DNA of 64,000 nucleotides from Candidatus Latescibacterota bacterium (GTDB taxonomy: Bacteria > Latescibacterota > UBA2968): positions 60,229 through 124,228 of the forward strand of contig JAJEHL010000029.1 of the NCBI GenBank assembly GCA_022823725.1, written 5' to 3'. Below are positions 61,998 through 64,000 of the stretch, piece by piece. The translations under genes were made by a program, and so were the position numbers. Below the pieces are notes generated by a model, which saw only the letters and a list, made by a program, of their open reading frames with translations, was not told the DNA's origin and did no database searches. Within the stretch, counting starts at the first letter, position 1; every line of letters begins with the position of its first letter.

Positions 61998-63074
61998 ATG
62001 CAAATCTACGAAAAACCAGTCCGCATCCTGATGAAAGACATGGCTGACGCACTTGTGTTGCAGCCCGGTCAGCAGTTCACGAAAGAACAGGCGACTGATT
62101 GGTTTGCTCAATACCATCCCAAAATTAAGACGAGTACTATCGCCGCACACTTAGTACGTCTATCAACCAATGTCCGAAGTCGCCTTCACCATAAACCCAA
62201 ACCCGACGAAGACGATCTATTCTTTCAACTTGATGCCGAACATTATCGCCGCTATAATCCCAATCAAGATCCTGCACCGATTCACAGTTCCGATGAAAAA
62301 CCCAACGAAAAAACACCTCTCGAAGAAGACCTCGACCCTCAGGGTTCGTCCGAATTTGCATATGAATCAGACTTACGTAACTATCTCGCCAAAAATCTTT
62401 CAATTATCAACCTGGGATTGACGCTCTACGAAAGAGAAGGGGTTAACGGTATTGAATTTCCAGCGGGTGGGCGCTTCATTGATATTTTGGCAGTTGATTC
62501 TAACGGTGATCTCGTAGTCATCGAATTGAAAGTATCCCGTGGTTATGATCGTGTAGTTGGGCAGTTGATGCGCTACATGGCGTGGATTCGCCAAAACCAA
62601 GCTGATCCTGGACAGAAGGTTCGCGGCATAATCGTCGCTTGCGAAATCAGCGACGATTTATTGTTGGCCTGTTCTGAAACCCCTGATGTTCAACTGTTTG
62701 AATACGAATTATCATTGGCCCTGAAGCCAATCAATATTGATCGTACGGAAACAAAAGTTGGAGAGAAGAACATTGTTGCGCCTAAACACAAGGAGACCGA
62801 ACGGTGGTCCGGTAAAAAACCAGTAAAGCAGGTGGTATGGGAAGCAGTGGAGGAATTAACTTCAGGAAAGACAGATTTCGAATTTGCACCGAAAGACGTC
62901 TTCGCACTCATCTTAAAGAAATATTCCAACTTCAATCGAGATACAATGACAGCCCAAATTACAGCGGACTGTGTCAATCACCCGTCACGTCGTCACCATC
63001 GCAGTGTCGATGATAAATATTGGCGAATAAAACAGGGGAAATATCGTCTTTATGATCCTAAAAGAGATAAGTGA
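61998..63074 (+). CDS. NucS-like (DUF91) PD-(D/E)xK nuclease with flanking helical domains
   Basis: 358 aa. The central region (about 115-235) has FAYESDLRNYLAKNLSIIN, GRFIDILAVDSNGDLVVIELKV and YDRVVGQLMRYMAWI, the classic D...ExK of the DUF91/EndoMS-NucS C-terminal domain. The first 90 residues and the last 90 each look like winged-helix-type domains; both end in a DLFFQLDAEHYRRYNP- or KQGKYRLYDP-like strand and may be related to each other. It probably binds and cuts DNA, possibly in defence or repair. SD AGGAAAA is in front of the ATG. Confidence 0.75.
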   Translation: MQIYEKPVRILMKDMADALVLQPGQQFTKEQATDWFAQYHPKIKTSTIAAHLVRLSTNVRSRLHHKPKPDEDDLFFQLDAEHYRRYNPNQDPAPIHSSDEKPNEKTPLEEDLDPQGSSEFAYESDLRNYLAKNLSIINLGLTLYEREGVNGIEFPAGGRFIDILAVDSNGDLVVIELKVSRGYDRVVGQLMRYMAWIRQNQADPGQKVRGIIVACEISDDLLLACSETPDVQLFEYELSLALKPINIDRTETKVGEKNIVAPKHKETERWSGKKPVKQVVWEAVEELTSGKTDFEFAPKDVFALILKKYSNFNRDTMTAQITADCVNHPSRRHHRSVDDKYWRIKQGKYRLYDPKRDK

Positions 63075-63173
63075 TGAGAGAAATTAACCATGGACTATAT
63101 TTTTGACAATCTGAAGGCTTGTAATCGCGATTCTCGAAGTTTGAGATGTTTATTTGGATGGGTATAATATTCA

Positions 63174-63410
63174 ATGCACTTTGAAATTATAGGTGCAATT
63201 GGGTCTATCGAAACGATTGCTGTAGGTGGACAAATCCATGAGATCATGCGACTTCGTAGGCAATATGGGTCTGGCCGGTGGCGAAAACTTAAAGGTATTG
63301 CCCGTATTCGCCTCAGCAATGGTAGTGTCCGACGAGCAGAGATCCATTGGTATGAGGCGCATGGAATTGGTCGAAGAAAGATGAAGATCAAACGATTCCT
63401 GGAGTGGTAA
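63174..63410 (+). CDS. Small protein, paired with the next gene
   Basis: 78 aa, basic, with RRQYGSGRWRKLKGIARI and RRAEIHWYEAHGIGRRKMKI. I recall this WRK(L/M)KG...HWYEAHGIG pattern from many bacterial genomes, usually next to a 75-aa acidic protein as here, but no function is known to me. It is followed 2 bases later by that partner. No SD was clear. Confidence 0.65.
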   Translation: MHFEIIGAIGSIETIAVGGQIHEIMRLRRQYGSGRWRKLKGIARIRLSNGSVRRAEIHWYEAHGIGRRKMKIKRFLEW

Positions 63411-63412
63411 AA

Positions 63413-63643
63413 ATGAAAGAGAACCTATCAGAATTTCAATTCGCGCTGTGTATTGAGAACAGAGATTGCGATGATCTGGAGAAGCGAAAAATCTACCAGA
63501 TTTTGCCCGACGAAGAAGCGACGCAAGAAGGGTATTTGAGAGTCGTGGATGAATCAAGGGAAGACTACTTATATCCCGAATCTTATTTCATCCTCGTCGA
63601 ACTGCCTCGCAAAGCCAAAGACGCATTGGTAGTAGCAAACTGA
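63413..63643 (+). CDS. Small acidic protein, partner of the preceding gene
   Basis: 76 aa from ATG 63413, with GGAG at 63401-63404 inside the upstream gene. FALCIENRDCDDLEKRKIYQ and YLRVVDESREDYLYPESYF are the recognisable part; the pattern YxxLPD....GYxRVxDESGEDYLYP recurs in many genomes by memory. It is acidic while its neighbour is basic, which would suit a complex. Function unknown. Confidence 0.65.
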   Translation: MKENLSEFQFALCIENRDCDDLEKRKIYQILPDEEATQEGYLRVVDESREDYLYPESYFILVELPRKAKDALVVAN

Positions 63644-63765
63644 AACTGAGTTTATGGCAGCCTAACGACTCGCTGAATTGGACGCATCATACCATATGGG
63701 GCCTAACTGTTCGGTAATCCCGTAGTTAACTGAAATTGAAAAACATATCGTATGGGATCAATAAG

Positions 63766-63859
63766 ATGACAACAAATGTATTTGCTGCAGATATGTGGCC
63801 AGTTTTCAACTTTGGCGACTCTAATATTCGATATCAAAAATTCCTGGAAAATGGCAGGC
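63766..63859 (+). pseudogene. Possible gene start interrupted by an IS3-type insertion
   Basis: An ATG at 63766 opens a frame encoding TTNVFAADMWPVFNFGDS and continuing into the IS end at about 63860 without a stop. A gene split by the element would look like this, but the codons could also be chance; no family is recognised. Confidence 0.3.
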
Positions 63860-64000
63860 TGGACTTGACCCGTTTTAGTGGACAACTTATCTCTTTCAGA
63901 GAAAGGAGTCCAAAATGGGCAGAAAAAGATCATATCCAGCAGCATTTCGCCAGCAAATGGTCAATCTGGTCAGATCGGGTCGTAGTGCCAACGATTTGGC
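63860..64000 (+). mobile_element. Left end of an IS3-family insertion sequence (cut by window)
   Basis: TGGACTTGACCCGTTTTAGT (63860-63879) followed by GGACAA resembles IS3-type terminal repeats (TG..CTGACCC.TTTTAGTGGACA). About 30 bases later comes the SD AAAGGAG and the orfA start. The right end and orfB are beyond the window. Confidence 0.7.
63915..64000 (+). CDS. IS3-family transposase OrfA (N-terminus only)
   Basis: From ATG 63915 the frame reads GRKRSYPAAFRQQMVNLVR then SGRSANDLA to the window edge. This is the helix-turn-helix N-terminus of IS3-group OrfA (usually about 100 aa), which binds the IS ends. OrfB with the DDE motif would follow by frameshift. SD AAAGGAG lies 8 bases upstream. 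Confidence 0.85.
   Translation, partial: MGRKRSYPAAFRQQMVNLVRSGRSANDL

Noticed and set aside
63655..63710. GCCTAAC followed by GACTCGCTGAATTGGACGC, like the left half of an integron attC site; also GTTAGGT near 60053
   Set aside because: No complementary right half (GTTAGGC with matching inner arm) follows within 150 bases, the two sites do not pair with each other, and no intI gene is seen. Isolated 7-mers are expected by chance.
1..64000. tRNA genes, rRNA genes and CRISPR arrays
   Set aside because: All gaps above 60 bases were read; no cloverleaf-like sequence with TTCGAATC-type T arm and no regularly spaced repeats were found.

Overview
The window looks like the chromosome of an uncultured, free-living Gram-negative bacterium. 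Signs of an outer membrane and periplasm are an LpxH-type lipid A phosphatase, an undecaprenyl-diphosphatase, two lipobox proteins and many Sec signal peptides. The gene mix (PQQ-type beta-propellers, phytanoyl-CoA dioxygenases, Gfo/Idh/MocA oxidoreductases, TIM-barrel sugar isomerases, DUF6785-like membrane proteins, a PmoA/DUF6807 protein, a DUF3604 protein) resembles Latescibacterota, Poribacteria or Planctomycetes-like genomes. That is an impression from gene content, not a phylogenetic result. No rRNA, tRNA or CRISPR array was seen.

Layout. 1-6240 (minus): one tight operon reading aldehyde dehydrogenase, iron alcohol dehydrogenase, PQQ propeller, radical SAM protein, PQQ propeller (cut by the left edge). 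6591-15237 (minus): two DUF3857/transglutaminase-like exported proteins, an adenylate-forming-like enzyme and two more PQQ propellers. 15481-20640 (plus): phytanoyl-CoA dioxygenase with a DUF6785-like membrane protein, then purC, a small membrane protein and a TPR protein. 20653-27376 (minus): glpK, an lpxH-like gene, a UvrD-type helicase with a decayed exonuclease insert, and a sugar-1-phosphate nucleotidyltransferase. 27622-35731: lytic transglycosylase, second phytanoyl-CoA dioxygenase, several NAD(P)-dependent dehydrogenases and a PmoA-family protein. 35890-37815: dxs.

37836-43730 is an accessory island between dxs and a HAD phosphatase. It holds an AAA ATPase with a truncated PIN partner, a TIR protein, a membrane-anchored WG-repeat protein, and a composite toxin-antitoxin-like locus (58-aa protein, PIN-DUF433-DUF433 fusion, DUF5615). 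It is the best candidate here for an undescribed defence or toxin-antitoxin system.

43763-49450 holds carbohydrate-type genes (HAD, isomerase, DUF3604, DUF6785-like). 49679-51612 holds an orphan HsdR_N-like nuclease and a HEAT-like protein with a very basic tail. 51855-59895 (plus) holds an orphan PhoB-type regulator, a DNA repair methyltransferase, two Gfo/Idh/MocA genes, a eukaryote-type pyrimidine 5'-nucleotidase, uppP, two lipoproteins, an isomerase and a class A beta-lactamase-like protein.

60072-64000 is a second accessory stretch: a GIY-YIG-like protein, a RelA/SpoT synthetase with a zinc-ribbon-like tail, a NucS-like nuclease, two small conserved-looking proteins, and the left end of an IS3-family element that may have split a gene. 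Dispersed palindromic repeats lie in the gaps: an 83-bp nested palindrome in two copies, AGGAT-rich repeats in three places, and TTGTAGG-led hairpins in two.
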